A stretch of 64,000 bases of DNA. It comes from Pontibacter sp. Tf4 (GTDB taxonomy: Bacteria > Bacteroidota > Bacteroidia > Cytophagales > Hymenobacteraceae). Where the stretch lies: the NCBI RefSeq assembly GCF_014212495.1, contig NZ_JACKZC010000008.1:227489-291488 (forward strand), given 5' to 3'. This document shows positions 1 through 8,977 of the stretch, in pieces. The notes under the pieces were generated by a model that had not been told where the DNA came from, did not search any database, and saw nothing but the letters and a program-made list of their open reading frames with translations. Position 1 is the stretch's first letter. Every line of letters starts with the position of its first letter. Made by a program: the position numbers and the translations under genes.

Positions 1-519
1 GGCCGCAAAAAAGCCGCTATCTACGATATCGTAGTAGCTGACGCTCGTGCACCACGTGATGGTAAATTCATCGAGAAACTGGGTACTTACAACCCGAACA
101 CTGTTCCTGCTTCTATCGACTTCAGCGAAGAGAAAGCATTCCAGTGGCTGATGAACGGAGCGCAACCAACTGACACTGTGAAAGCGATGCTTTCTTACAG
201 AGGTATCCTTTACAAGAAACACCTGCAAATTGGTGTTGTAAAAGGTGCTATCTCTCAGGAGACTGCTGATGCTCGTTTTGAAGAGTGGAAGAACGCCAAA
301 GACGCGAAGATCGCTAACAAAGTAGCCACTGTAGGTTCTGCTAAAGAAGCTGCTAAGAAAGCTGCTCTGGAGGCTGAAACGAAGAAGAAAGAAGCTCGTG
401 CAGAAGCTATCCGTCAGCGTGAAGCTGAGAAGGCTGCTGCCAATGCACCTGCTGCTGAAGCAGAAGAAGCTCCTGAAGCACCAGCTGCTGAAGGCGAGTC
501 TACTGAAGAGCAAGCATAA
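1..519 (+). CDS. rpsP: 30S ribosomal protein S16, 5' end missing
   Basis: The reading frame is open from base 1, so the gene begins before the window; 172 residues are visible. The first part ([20 protein letters not shown]) is the conserved S16 core that binds 16S rRNA in the 30S body. After about residue 90 of the visible part comes a long tail rich in Ala, Glu and Lys, low in complexity and probably disordered. S16 is often only 80-90 residues, but Bacteroidota S16 proteins commonly carry such tails. The next gene, rimM, starts 12 bases after the stop, and trmD and rplS follow in the common bacterial order, which supports the call. An internal ATG at 151 lies within the conserved core and is not the start. 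Confidence 0.96.
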   Translation, partial: GRKKAAIYDIVVADARAPRDGKFIEKLGTYNPNTVPASIDFSEEKAFQWLMNGAQPTDTVKAMLSYRGILYKKHLQIGVVKGAISQETADARFEEWKNAKDAKIANKVATVGSAKEAAKKAALEAETKKKEARAEAIRQREAEKAAANAPAAEAEEAPEAPAAEGESTEEQA

Positions 520-531
520 ATTATTGGTGCC

Positions 532-1104
532 ATGACTATTGATGCTTGTTTTCAGCTTGGATACATCGTTAAAACGCATGGCATAAAGGGGCAGGTTGTC
601 GCGTTTTTTGACGTGGACTACCCCGAAGATTACGAAGATCTGGAATCAGTTTTCCTTGAACAACAGGGAAGACTGGTTCCATTTTTTATTGATGACATGG
701 AGCCGCAGCAAAAAGGCCGCTTCATCATCAGGTTCGAAGACATTACCACCCTGGAGCAGGCCGAAAAGCTTCGCAATGCGGCGCTCTACCTGCCACTGGA
801 CGAACTGCCAGAGCTGGAAGCAGATCAGTTCTACTTTCATGAAGTGATCGGTTACACAGTAGTGGATGCGCAGCACGGCGAACTGGGCACTGTAAAGGAA
901 TTTTACGACATGCCGCAACAGCAACTGATGGCTATGGACTACCTGGACCAGGAAATGCTGATACCGGTAATGGACGAGATACTGTTACGCGCTGACCACG
1001 AAGCAAAACAGCTGCACGTAAACCTACCCGAAGGACTACTGGAAGTTTACACCCAGCCAGGTACCCCCGACGATGCCGACGAGGACGCAGAGGAGGAAAA
1101 ATAA
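532..1104 (+). CDS. rimM: Ribosome maturation factor RimM
   Basis: RimM binds S19 and assists maturation of the head of the 30S subunit. The protein has 190 residues. The N-terminal RimM domain shows the typical start ([15 protein letters not shown]) and a later [16 protein letters not shown] stretch. The C-terminal PRC-barrel contains [12 protein letters not shown] and the [10 protein letters not shown] segment. A short acidic tail ([11 protein letters not shown]) follows. It sits 12 bases after rpsP, and its TAA stop shares one base with the ATG of trmD (TAATG), which suggests translational coupling in a single transcript. Confidence 0.95.
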   Translation: MTIDACFQLGYIVKTHGIKGQVVAFFDVDYPEDYEDLESVFLEQQGRLVPFFIDDMEPQQKGRFIIRFEDITTLEQAEKLRNAALYLPLDELPELEADQFYFHEVIGYTVVDAQHGELGTVKEFYDMPQQQLMAMDYLDQEMLIPVMDEILLRADHEAKQLHVNLPEGLLEVYTQPGTPDDADEDAEEEK

Positions 1105-1781
1105 TGCGTATCGATATTATCAGCTGCCAGCCAGACCTGCTGGACAGCCCCTTTAGCCATTCTATTCTGAAACGCGCGCAGCAAAAAGGCCTTGCCGAAG
1201 TGCATGTGCACGACCTGCGTAAATATGCCATCAACAAACATGGCCAGATAGATGACTATGCGTTTGGGGGCGGAGCCGGCATGGTGATGATGATAGAACC
1301 GATAGACAGGTGCATCTCTGACCTGAAAGCGGAGCGAGAGTACGATGCTATCGTTTACATGACACCGGACGGCCAGACGCTGAACCAGAACACGGTAAAC
1401 CAGTTTTCGCTGCTGCGTAATATCATTATTCTTTGCGGGCATTATAAAGGTGTAGATGAGCGCGTACGCCAGCAGTTTATTACCCACGAGATCAGCATCG
1501 GCGATTACGTGCTGTCGGGTGGTGAATTAGGAGCTGCTGTGTTGGCCGATGCCATTATCCGCATTATACCAGGCGTGCTGAACGACGAGACCTCGGCCCT
1601 AACGGACTCTTTTCAGGATGGTTTGCTGGCCCCGCCGGTGTATACCCGCCCGGCAGAGTACAAAGGACTGAAAGTGCCGGAAATACTGTTATCAGGCGAC
1701 ACGCCGAAGATAGAGCAGTGGCGCTTTGAGCAGGCCGTAGAACGCACCAGGCAGCGCAGGCCAGACCTGCTGAACGAATAG
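1104..1781 (+). CDS. trmD: tRNA (guanine-N1)-methyltransferase TrmD
   Basis: TrmD methylates N1 of G37 in tRNAs with SAM, which prevents +1 frameshifting. The 225 residues are the usual length. The trefoil-knot SPOUT motifs are clear: [14 protein letters not shown] near residue 53, [12 protein letters not shown] near 110, and the long [13 protein letters not shown] stretch near 132 that forms the SAM site. The C-terminal region ends with the RRPDLL element common in this family. The start overlaps the rimM stop by one base. After the stop there are 153 bases before rplS, which appears to have its own promoter. Confidence 0.97.
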   Translation: MRIDIISCQPDLLDSPFSHSILKRAQQKGLAEVHVHDLRKYAINKHGQIDDYAFGGGAGMVMMIEPIDRCISDLKAEREYDAIVYMTPDGQTLNQNTVNQFSLLRNIIILCGHYKGVDERVRQQFITHEISIGDYVLSGGELGAAVLADAIIRIIPGVLNDETSALTDSFQDGLLAPPVYTRPAEYKGLKVPEILLSGDTPKIEQWRFEQAVERTRQRRPDLLNE

Positions 1782-1881
1782 AACCATAGATTTTAGCTGC
1801 CACCACAAAAGCAGCTAACCAACTATAACACAGAAAAAATAAATTTTTCGGGCAAGTATTCTTATCTATAAAATAATTATA

Positions 1882-1889
1882 TATCTTTG
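1882..1889 (+). promoter_or_regulatory. Probable promoter -7 element of rplS
   Basis: TATCTTTG fits the Bacteroidota -7 consensus TAnnTTTG exactly and would place the transcript start about 40 bases before the rplS ATG. I see no convincing TTTG box about 20 bases upstream, so only the -7 part is supported. An A/T-rich stretch precedes it. Confidence 0.5.
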
Positions 1890-1934
1890 CAGTCCGAAAT
1901 TTGAAGAAGATACTTTAGCTTTAAGAACATAGCC

Positions 1935-2288
1935 ATGAGCGAATTAATTAAATTAATTGAGCAGGAATCTACAGAAAAACGTGCATCGTTCCCTGCTTTC
2001 CAGGCGGGTGATACTATAAACATCCACGTAAAGATCCGTGAGGGTAACAAAGAGCGTATTCAGCAGTTCCAGGGCGTTGTTATTCAGCGTAAGAACGTAA
2101 ATACTAACGGCGAGACTTTCACTGTAAGAAAAGTTTCTAACCAGATCGGTATGGAGCGTATTTTCCCGCTGCTTTCTCCATCTATCGAGAAAATTGAGCT
2201 TATCAGAAAAGGTAAAGTAAGAAGAGCCAGATTATACTATCTGAGAGGCTTGTCAGGTAAGGCTGCAAGAATCAAGGAAAGAAGATAA
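1935..2288 (+). CDS. rplS: 50S ribosomal protein L19
   Basis: L19 lies at the 30S-50S interface near the base of the A site. The 117-residue protein is full length and carries the family signature [10 protein letters not shown], followed by [22 protein letters not shown] and the C-terminal [20 protein letters not shown]. It is the last gene of the rpsP-rimM-trmD-rplS group and is followed by a strong intrinsic terminator. A -7 promoter element 45 bases upstream suggests that it can also be transcribed alone. Confidence 0.98.
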   Translation: MSELIKLIEQESTEKRASFPAFQAGDTINIHVKIREGNKERIQQFQGVVIQRKNVNTNGETFTVRKVSNQIGMERIFPLLSPSIEKIELIRKGKVRRARLYYLRGLSGKAARIKERR

Positions 2289-2320
2289 TAATACCTGTTT
2301 TCATACATTTTCCATAGTTA

Positions 2321-2353
2321 AAAAGGAGCCGTTAAAGCAACGGCTCCTTTTTT
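2321..2353 (+). terminator. Intrinsic terminator after rplS
   Basis: A perfect stem AAAGGAGCCGTT / AACGGCTCCTTT with a 5-base loop is followed by a T run. It closes the ribosomal operon. Confidence 0.9.
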
Positions 2354-2382
2354 ATTTCCCTGCTACTATAAGCCCGAAGCCT

Positions 2383-2390
2383 TATATTTG
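2383..2390 (+). promoter_or_regulatory. Probable -7 element for the lipoprotein at 2418
   Basis: TATATTTG matches TAnnTTTG and would start transcription near 2397, about 20 bases before the ATG at 2418. This also argues against the in-frame TTG at 2388, which is part of the promoter box. Confidence 0.5.
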
Positions 2391-2417
2391 CAGCCAACAC
2401 ATTCCGGTTACCCAAAC

Positions 2418-3005
2418 ATGCGTCGCTTATCTTTTCTGTTCCTGTTGTTTATAGTTACTGCATTAACTGCCTGCCAGACAAACTATACCGAACTGCCCAC
2501 CTACTCAGGGGCAAGACAACTACAGGTGGTGATAGAAGTGCCTGCCGGCGATGCCTACGCCACGGTTTACAACAAAGCCAGCCATACGTTTGAGAAAGCC
2601 AAGGTAGCTGGCAAAGACCTGATTGTTAATTCGCTGCCCTACCCCGGCAACTATGGCTTTATACCGTCTACAGAAATTGGCGCAGCAGGCCGCGGACTAA
2701 GTGCCCTGGTTATAGCCGACCGTGCAGAAAGCGGCACCGTAACCGAAGTAATACCGCTGGCCACCCTGATGCTCGAGAAACCAACCGGCGATCTGTATCC
2801 GGTCATTATCTGTACGCCTGCGCGCCCAAGCGAGCAGCTCATCAAGGCCTGGGACTTTGTATCGTTTAGTGTAGAGTACCCGGCCGTAAAAAATATGCTG
2901 CAGCAATGGTTTGTAAGCCGGAGCAAAACAGAGCAATTAACTTTTGTGGGCTGGAAAGACGAAAAGTTCGCTGAAAAAGAGATACAGCGCTGGATGAAAC
3001 TATAG
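2418..3005 (+). CDS. Inorganic pyrophosphatase-like lipoprotein lacking catalytic Asp residues
   Basis: The 195-residue product begins with a lipoprotein signal peptide (MRRLSFLFLLFIVTALTAC, lipidated Cys at residue 19). The body follows the family I soluble pyrophosphatase fold: YPGNYGFIP (residues 75-83) matches the usual YPVNYG-IP element, and the end FVGWKDEKFAEKEI matches the usual C-terminal helix. However, the D-x-D-P-x-D metal-binding signature is replaced by a GRGLSA stretch (residues 91-96), and the later Asp-rich loop is also altered. It is therefore probably not an active pyrophosphatase, or it uses another chemistry. ATG 2418 is preferred over upstream TTG 2388. It is monocistronic, and the function is unknown. 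Confidence 0.75.
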   Translation: MRRLSFLFLLFIVTALTACQTNYTELPTYSGARQLQVVIEVPAGDAYATVYNKASHTFEKAKVAGKDLIVNSLPYPGNYGFIPSTEIGAAGRGLSALVIADRAESGTVTEVIPLATLMLEKPTGDLYPVIICTPARPSEQLIKAWDFVSFSVEYPAVKNMLQQWFVSRSKTEQLTFVGWKDEKFAEKEIQRWMKL

Positions 3006-3509
3006 ACCAGGATTTATAGGACAGGGATTACAGGATTAGGCTATAGTTGTAGTCTGTAAATTGGTATTATTATTTTAAGTTCGAGTGTCGCGCTGAAACT
3101 ATAGCTTGTATTTACTTATAACTGCTCTTTTGGACTTCTTAGTCCGAAAGCCATCTGCCGGGGATTTCCTAATCCCCTTTTGGCGAATAACGCGGACTAG
3201 GAAGTCCGCAGCAGAGTTGGTTCCGGACAAGGATGTCCGGAACAGCAGCTAAAGCTCTAACTATAGAACGTTAGATCGAATACAGCCTAACACTGGCGCG
3301 GAAATTATTTCCGTGTCTGTCTATACAGTCGAATCTCAGATTCGACAAAGCCACACGCCAAACTATAGCTGCAACTATAGAACTATAGCTTAACGCGGCC
3401 AGAGGCCGCATGTAACTCACACTCGCGGGACACGAGCGAGGGCATAAATACAAAAGGAGTTAGAAAGTCGAGAGCTTTCCAACTCCTAAACTCACTAACT
3501 CGCAAACTC
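3006..3509. repeat. Spacer built of dispersed repeats
   Basis: No convincing gene. From left to right it holds CAGGATT-type repeats (3007-3040), inverted pairs around 3130-3240 built on GGACTT/AGTCC and TCCGGAC units, a CTATAG triplet with 12/8 spacing (3363-3388), a GCGGCC-AGA-GGCCGC hairpin near 3395, and a 28-bp repeat CTCACACTCGCGGGACACGA... (3416-3443) that recurs at 48917-48944 (reversed) and 49047-49074. It ends in short ACTC-type degenerate repeats just beyond the stop of the ABC ATPase gene. Confidence 0.7.
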
Positions 3510-4205
3510 TTACACTGTAAAGTACGTTTCCAGCTCCTGCAGTGTGTTTTCGGTTGTCTGCATGTCCTGCACTACCTGTCCTTTTTCCAGGATCACAATG
3601 CGCTCGCAAACATCAATTACATGGCTCAGGTCGTGGCTCGAGATCAGCATGGTCATCTGCTTTTCTTCCCTGAATTTTTTCAGCAGGTTTTTCAGCCTGA
3701 TCTGGGAGCTTGGGTCGAGGTTGGCAAAGGGCTCGTCCAGGATCAGCAGTTCCGGGTTGGATAGGGCCGCTGCCGCAATTCCGATCTTTTTCTGGTTTCC
3801 TTTCGAGTAATCACGGATGTATTTGCGCTGGTTCAGGATCTCGCCGTTAAAGAGGTCGGTAAAAGGTGCCAGGCGCTCGACCACATCGCCACCAGACAAG
3901 CCGTGCAGGTCCCCTATAAATTTAAAGTATTCTTCGGTGGTCAGGTAATCTATCAGGAAACCTTCGTCCAGGTAAGAGCCGGTATAATTTTTCCAGTCGC
4001 CGGATTGCATCACGTTTGTACCCTTCGACAGCACTTCGCCTTTACTGGGCCGGATCAGGTCCAGGATCATACGGAAGAGCGTGGTTTTGCCGGCCCCATT
4101 GTTACCTACCAGGCCCACAGATTCGCCTGCAGTTATAGTTAGTTCGGTCAGGTTTACGACAGTGGTGCCGTTATATATTTTCTGAAGATTATGTATGGTG
4201 AGCAT
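3510..4205 (-). CDS. ABC transporter ATP-binding protein
   Basis: This is a 231-residue ATPase subunit of an ABC transporter. Walker A is GNNGAGKTT (residues 34-42), the signature motif is the variant YSKGNQKK, Walker B is ELLILDEP, and the H-loop is ISSHDLSH. It lies 29 bases after a DUF5687 membrane protein on the same strand, and the pair most likely forms one transporter. In this type the membrane partner is a single long polypeptide. The substrate is not known. The start ATG follows the permease gene closely, as expected for an operon. Confidence 0.92.
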   Translation of the reverse strand: MLTIHNLQKIYNGTTVVNLTELTITAGESVGLVGNNGAGKTTLFRMILDLIRPSKGEVLSKGTNVMQSGDWKNYTGSYLDEGFLIDYLTTEEYFKFIGDLHGLSGGDVVERLAPFTDLFNGEILNQRKYIRDYSKGNQKKIGIAAAALSNPELLILDEPFANLDPSSQIRLKNLLKKFREEKQMTMLISSHDLSHVIDVCERIVILEKGQVVQDMQTTENTLQELETYFTV

Positions 4206-4234
4206 TGTTGCTTGATTTTAGAAGTTATAGTTTG

Positions 4235-5713
4235 TTAGGATTGTCTGTAGCCGGCAGCAAGTTTGTACTTATGGGCTACGAACCTGTTAGCCGACCATTG
4301 CAGCAGCTGTTTCCGGAAGATGATGCCCAGGAACCCGAGGCCGCCCAGCGCAGCAATACCGGCATACGGTATGCCCGTTAAACCAAAAGGCAGATAGATC
4401 AGGATGGGCAGTGCCATAGCAGGCAACATCATCACAAACTTAGAGGCACCAACCCCCTGCCAGTTAAAGGTAGCGCCCTTGCTCAGGTCCAGCCGCTCTT
4501 TGTTATACACCGAGAAGAAAAAGATCACGAATACGTTTACCCCCACGTTATAAAGCAGGGTAGCTGCATTTATGAGTATAATTTTGTAGCCAAAAAAGCC
4601 GTAAGGCAATGTCAGGATAAAGGCCAGCACCGTAACAGGTACCATCATCCAGTATTTGGCAGTATAAAACTGGTAAGGTGAAATGTTCTTTTGAGTGAGT
4701 AATCCATCGAAGTGGCCGCTCTGCCAGCCCGGCAAAAACTGGCCATAGTTAAACATTGGCATCCCCGACAAAATAATCCCTACAAAAATCAGTGTCCCGA
4801 AGCCATCCATAAACTTGCCTTTCCCATAAAATAGAAAGCCATAGAACAGGAACATCACCGACATCATGGCGATAGATCTGGTGCGTTTATGCCGCCAGAT
4901 CAGCTTCAGTTCCAGCTCTATCAGTTTGCCCAGTTCCCCGAAACGATTCAGGAAGGCGATATCGCCGCCTGTGGCTGTGTTGGTTTTGCGGAGCTCCAGT
5001 TCTTCGGGGTAGGTATGGGCTTTCAGGTAATAAAAGTTAAGCAGGTAGGTCCCTGCCAGCAACACAAGCGGTACAACTGCCAGCCACGGGTTTACCAGCA
5101 CCGCCCCGAAAAGTGTTTCAGAAATTGCCTTTAGCTGCAGCACCCCAAAATAATCGAGCAGCATAAGCCCAACTATAGCCACGCCAAATGCCAGTGTGTA
5201 AAGGGGTTTGGTACTCATTTGCCGCTTAAAGTACATAAGCAGGTAATTGTTCAGGAGGGTAACCAGTAGCAGTGTAGCAACCCAGACTATAGCGACGGCT
5301 GCCCCATAGGCCGGCATTACGGAAGTGTACATAAACGGCACAAAAACCAGCAGCGGAAACAGGTTAAAAATGCTCGGTACCGATTTTACCAGCACATAAT
5401 GCACCAGCTTGTTTTTAGCGATAGGTAAGTGCAGGTAAGGTTGCACGGCCAGCACGGGCAGTTCCTGCATCAGAAACCTGAAAAACAGATCGATCAGGAA
5501 ACAGAAAAGCAGCGCACTGTTAAAAATACCGACAACATCCTGACCCGGGTACATGTTGCCCAGAATCTTATGCAGGCCAAACCCCAGAAGCAGGAAAATG
5601 CTCCCGAAGTACAAAATAAGCAACCCAAGGATAATGTTCAGGACCAAACTTTTCTGAAAAATGGAGGAGCGTAGCTTTGCCTTCCATTGGTGTGAGAGTA
5701 GCGTTAGCAGCAT
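4235..5713 (-). CDS. DUF5687 membrane protein, ABC transporter permease partner
   Basis: The 492-residue integral membrane protein is built of repeated hydrophobic helices from the N-terminus (about 12 segments). It resembles the DUF5687 family, which is found in Bacteroidota next to an ABC ATPase, as here. I chose the start at 5713 (MLLTLLSHQWKAKLRSS), because family members typically begin with a short Leu-rich stretch followed by HQWK. An in-frame ATG at 5791 would add 26 residues. It is the first gene of a two-gene operon with the ATPase. Substrate unknown. Confidence 0.8.
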   Translation of the reverse strand: MLLTLLSHQWKAKLRSSIFQKSLVLNIILGLLILYFGSIFLLLGFGLHKILGNMYPGQDVVGIFNSALLFCFLIDLFFRFLMQELPVLAVQPYLHLPIAKNKLVHYVLVKSVPSIFNLFPLLVFVPFMYTSVMPAYGAAVAIVWVATLLLVTLLNNYLLMYFKRQMSTKPLYTLAFGVAIVGLMLLDYFGVLQLKAISETLFGAVLVNPWLAVVPLVLLAGTYLLNFYYLKAHTYPEELELRKTNTATGGDIAFLNRFGELGKLIELELKLIWRHKRTRSIAMMSVMFLFYGFLFYGKGKFMDGFGTLIFVGIILSGMPMFNYGQFLPGWQSGHFDGLLTQKNISPYQFYTAKYWMMVPVTVLAFILTLPYGFFGYKIILINAATLLYNVGVNVFVIFFFSVYNKERLDLSKGATFNWQGVGASKFVMMLPAMALPILIYLPFGLTGIPYAGIAALGGLGFLGIIFRKQLLQWSANRFVAHKYKLAAGYRQS

Positions 5714-5878
5714 AGGCAACAGGTATATGATATAGTTACTTTCCTGAATATACCTGAAAAACTTGCAAAGTCTAAGCCCATATAGCAGCATTTAGACCAA
5801 CCTGCCCGAAAAAGATACCGATCGCCTCTCCTGCTCTATAAACAGGACAGCCATTTCCGACGCCCTCGCGCTCGTCCC

Positions 5879-6100
5879 CTATTTTACCGGGTCGTAGCCG
5901 CTGCCGCCCCAGGGGTGACACCGGCCAATGCGTTTCAGGGCCATCCAGCCGCCTTTAAACGGGCCATATTTGGTTACAGCCTGCAGCGCGTAGGCAGAGC
6001 AGGTAGGCGTGTAGCGGCAGGTAGCTGGCTTTAGCGGTGAGATCATGTGCTGGTATACCCAGATCAGGCCAAGGAGTAATTTCTTTATTATCCAGCTCAT
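5879..6100 (-). CDS. yidD: Membrane protein insertion efficiency factor YidD
   Basis: YidD is a small membrane-associated protein that helps YidC/Sec insert inner-membrane proteins. The 73 residues contain the whole family motif: [36 protein letters not shown] and the final GSGYDPV. The ATG at 6100 ([14 protein letters not shown]) gives the normal N-terminus. The longer frame from 6151 adds 17 unrelated polar residues and is unlikely. It is not beside rpmH/rnpA here, but Bacteroidota often have yidD elsewhere. Confidence 0.93.
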   Translation of the reverse strand: MSWIIKKLLLGLIWVYQHMISPLKPATCRYTPTCSAYALQAVTKYGPFKGGWMALKRIGRCHPWGGSGYDPVK

Positions 6101-6272
6101 GGTATTGTATTTCGTGTTTTGTGTTTTGCCTTTCGTAGGTTTATGTATCATTCAACTATAGTCCTTCATCGAAAAACTAAAAACGATACACGACACACAT
6201 CTTAACTAACAGCCGTTAGGTGAGTAATTTTTATTAAATTGCATGCAGTTTAACTAATCTAAACATATTTCC

Positions 6273-8594
6273 ATGTTAAAAAGAATCCTCTCACTCCTAC
6301 TTTTAGTTGCGCTTAGCGTGCCGTTCACGGCCAAAGCCGACGAAGGTATGTGGTTGCCGATGCTGATAAAGCGCCTGAACCACGCTGATATGCAGAAAAA
6401 AGGACTTCAGCTTACGGCCGAAGAAATTTACTCTGTAAACAACTCGAGCCTGAAAGATGCCATCGTGCAGTTCGGTGGTTTCTGTACCGGTGAGTTCATT
6501 TCTAAAAACGGTCTGTTACTAACTAACCACCACTGCGGTTACGGCCAGATCCAGTCGCACTCTACACCGGAGAACGATTACCTGACCAACGGTTTCTGGG
6601 CGAAGAACTACGCAGAAGAGCTACCAAACGAAGGCCTTTTTGTGGATATTTTAGTGCGTATGGATGACGTGACAGGCAAAGTTCTGGAAGGCATCGATAA
6701 CAACACTCCGGAAGCTGAGCGTGCTCAGAAAGTAGGCCAGCGTATGCAGGCATTGGCTAAAGAAGCGAGCAACAACGGCGAATATGTAACCTATGTGCGC
6801 GATTTCTTTAACGGCAACGAGTTCTACCTGTTCGTTTACAACCGTTACACCGACGTTCGTCTGGTAGGTACGCCTCCATCATCAATCGGTAAATACGGCG
6901 GCGACACCGACAACTGGATGTGGCCACGCCACACCGGCGACTTCTCTATCTTCCGTGTATATGCGGGCAAAGATGGCAAGCCAGCCAAGTATAGCAAAGA
7001 CAACGTTCCTTACAACCCTAAGCACCACCTTCCGATCAACATCGGCGACAGAGAGCCAGGCGATTTCTCGATGGTTTTCGGTTTCCCGGGCCGTACCAAG
7101 CGTTTCATGACCTCTCAGGGTCTGCAACTGGAAGTAGATCAGCTGAACAAGACACGTATTAAACTGCGTGAGAAAAAGCTTGCCCTTTGGAAAGAAGACA
7201 TGGATAAGAGCGATGCCACCCGCATCAAATATGCCTCTAAATATGCCTCTACTTCTAACTACTACAAATACTCTATCGGTCAGAACGAGGGCATTAAGCG
7301 CATGAAGACCATAGAAGGCAAAGTAGCTGACGAAGCGAAATACCAGGCATGGGCCAACGACCCGCAGCGCAAAGCCCTTTACGGCAACGTGCTTTCTGAT
7401 ATTGATGCCTCTTACAAAGAGATCGCAAAATACAACCTTGGCTCTGTTTACCTGAACGAAGCCATTTTGGGTACTGAATCGTTGCTGATGGCTTACCGCC
7501 TGATGCCGCTTTACACAACGCTGAAGGGTGGCGACAAGGCCGCTGTTGACAAAGCAGTTGAAGACCTGATGCCACGTGTGGATGCGTTCTTTAAAGACTA
7601 CAACATGCCAACAGACAAAAAAGTGTTTGCTGCCATGCTGAAATTCTACTCTGAAGACATTGCCAAAGACCAACAGCCGGAAGCATTCAAAAACCTGGTT
7701 GCCAAGTACAAAGGCGATTTCAACAAACTGGCTGACCACGTATACAGCAACTCGTTTGTGGTATCAGAGCAGAAAATGAAGGACTTCCTGAAGAACCCAA
7801 CTGCCAAGAAACTGGAGAACGATCCTGCTTTCGCGATCGTGCAGCCGATCATCGAGAACTTCCAGACCAACATTGCGCCTAAAGTGGGTGCAGCTAACGC
7901 TAAACTGGCAACAGCCAGCCGCCTGTATGTAGCTGGTCTGCGCGAAATGAACCCTGACTTTGTATACTACCCGGATGCTAACTCAACTATCCGTCTGAGC
8001 TACGGTGCCATTAAAGATTACAGCCCGCAGGATGGTGTACTGTACAACTACTACACTACCATGGAAGGCTTAATGGCGAAAGAAGACCCAACCAACGAAG
8101 AGTTTGAAGTACCGGCTAAACTGAAGCAACTATACGAAGCTAAAGACTACGGCCGCTATGCTAACTCTAAAGGCGAAATGGTGGTTAACTTCATCACAGA
8201 TAACGACATTACTGGTGGTAACTCAGGTTCTCCGGTTATTAACGGTAAAGGTGAGCTTACTGGCCTTGCATTTGATGGTAACTGGGAAGCAATGACCGGT
8301 GACTTAGTTTACGATGCAGACTATAAGCGTTGCATTAACGTGGATGCTCGTTACGTACTGTTCATCATCGACAAATATGCAGGTGCCAACAACCTGATTA
8401 GCGAGATGACAATTGTAGACACAGACAGCCCGGGTGCCGGCGACGCTGCAAAAGCAGAAGCTAAAACACCACAGGCTGAACTACTGAACGAAACGATGAC
8501 CGAAGCACAGGAAAAACTGCGTGCCGGTAAAACAGAGTTCAAAATCGAAAAGAAAAAAGGTGACGCGAAGGTTAAACTTCAGGTAAAAGACTAA
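6273..8594 (+). CDS. S46 family dipeptidyl-peptidase, DPP7-like
   Basis: This is a 773-residue secreted or periplasmic serine peptidase that removes dipeptides from peptide N-termini. A signal peptide ends near residue 22 (AKA-DEG). The catalytic His lies in LLLTNHHCGYGQ (residues 82-91), and the Ser in GGNSGSPVINGKGE near residue 650. In S46 enzymes the residue 18 positions after the catalytic Ser sets P1 preference: Arg in DPP11 (acidic P1), Gly in DPP7 (hydrophobic P1). Here it is Gly (LAFDGNW), so DPP7-type preference is inferred. The C-terminus is Lys/Glu-rich. The gene stands alone and is followed by a terminator. Confidence 0.93.
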   Translation: MLKRILSLLLLVALSVPFTAKADEGMWLPMLIKRLNHADMQKKGLQLTAEEIYSVNNSSLKDAIVQFGGFCTGEFISKNGLLLTNHHCGYGQIQSHSTPENDYLTNGFWAKNYAEELPNEGLFVDILVRMDDVTGKVLEGIDNNTPEAERAQKVGQRMQALAKEASNNGEYVTYVRDFFNGNEFYLFVYNRYTDVRLVGTPPSSIGKYGGDTDNWMWPRHTGDFSIFRVYAGKDGKPAKYSKDNVPYNPKHHLPINIGDREPGDFSMVFGFPGRTKRFMTSQGLQLEVDQLNKTRIKLREKKLALWKEDMDKSDATRIKYASKYASTSNYYKYSIGQNEGIKRMKTIEGKVADEAKYQAWANDPQRKALYGNVLSDIDASYKEIAKYNLGSVYLNEAILGTESLLMAYRLMPLYTTLKGGDKAAVDKAVEDLMPRVDAFFKDYNMPTDKKVFAAMLKFYSEDIAKDQQPEAFKNLVAKYKGDFNKLADHVYSNSFVVSEQKMKDFLKNPTAKKLENDPAFAIVQPIIENFQTNIAPKVGAANAKLATASRLYVAGLREMNPDFVYYPDANSTIRLSYGAIKDYSPQDGVLYNYYTTMEGLMAKEDPTNEEFEVPAKLKQLYEAKDYGRYANSKGEMVVNFITDNDITGGNSGSPVINGKGELTGLAFDGNWEAMTGDLVYDADYKRCINVDARYVLFIIDKYAGANNLISEMTIVDTDSPGAGDAAKAEAKTPQAELLNETMTEAQEKLRAGKTEFKIEKKKGDAKVKLQVKD

Positions 8595-8612
8595 GTACCT
8601 TTTAAACTATAG

Positions 8613-8646
8613 AAAAGCGCTGGGAGCCATCTCAGCGCTTTTTTTT
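8613..8646 (+). terminator. Intrinsic terminator after the S46 peptidase
   Basis: AAAGCGCTG (8614-8622) pairs with CAGCGCTTT (8633-8641), followed by a run of T. Confidence 0.9.
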
Positions 8647-8977
8647 ATGTAAGTGATTGAGGGGATTATCCTGATTATGATGATGCTGGTTATGCCGCAA
8701 GTTAGGAACAGCGTAACTTGATGTAGAGTATGGTTCCAGTTTGTAACTGACTTTCTGCACCAGCAGAGAAAAGGAACTTTGGCAGAAAGCTATAGTTGAG
8801 GAACTCTGTAGCTACTGTTCTATAGTTGCGGATGCTGTTTTCTTTGCTTCTGCAAAGTAGAAATCCCATTATGCAGTGATTCAGAAATCTTATAAATCAG
8901 AATAATCTTTTTAAATCACTGGTCTGTTGGCATTTTAAACTAATCCTGCTTATTCTTGAGGCTCAAATCTTTGCCCG
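8647..8977. repeat. Spacer with a degenerate piece of the foldback repeat
   Basis: No gene seen. About 8690-8790 resembles parts of the foldback element at 40278-40613: GCCGCAAGTT followed by AGCGTAACTTG, then the GGTTCCAGTTTG/CTTTCTGC blocks. Two CTATAGTT boxes lie near 8791 and 8820. The remainder is A/T-rich leader for the hexosaminidase gene; I see no clear promoter box. Confidence 0.5.

Noticed and set aside
3271..3453. 60-codon minus-strand frame before the ABC ATPase
   Set aside because: It spans repeats and hairpins and has no family resemblance.
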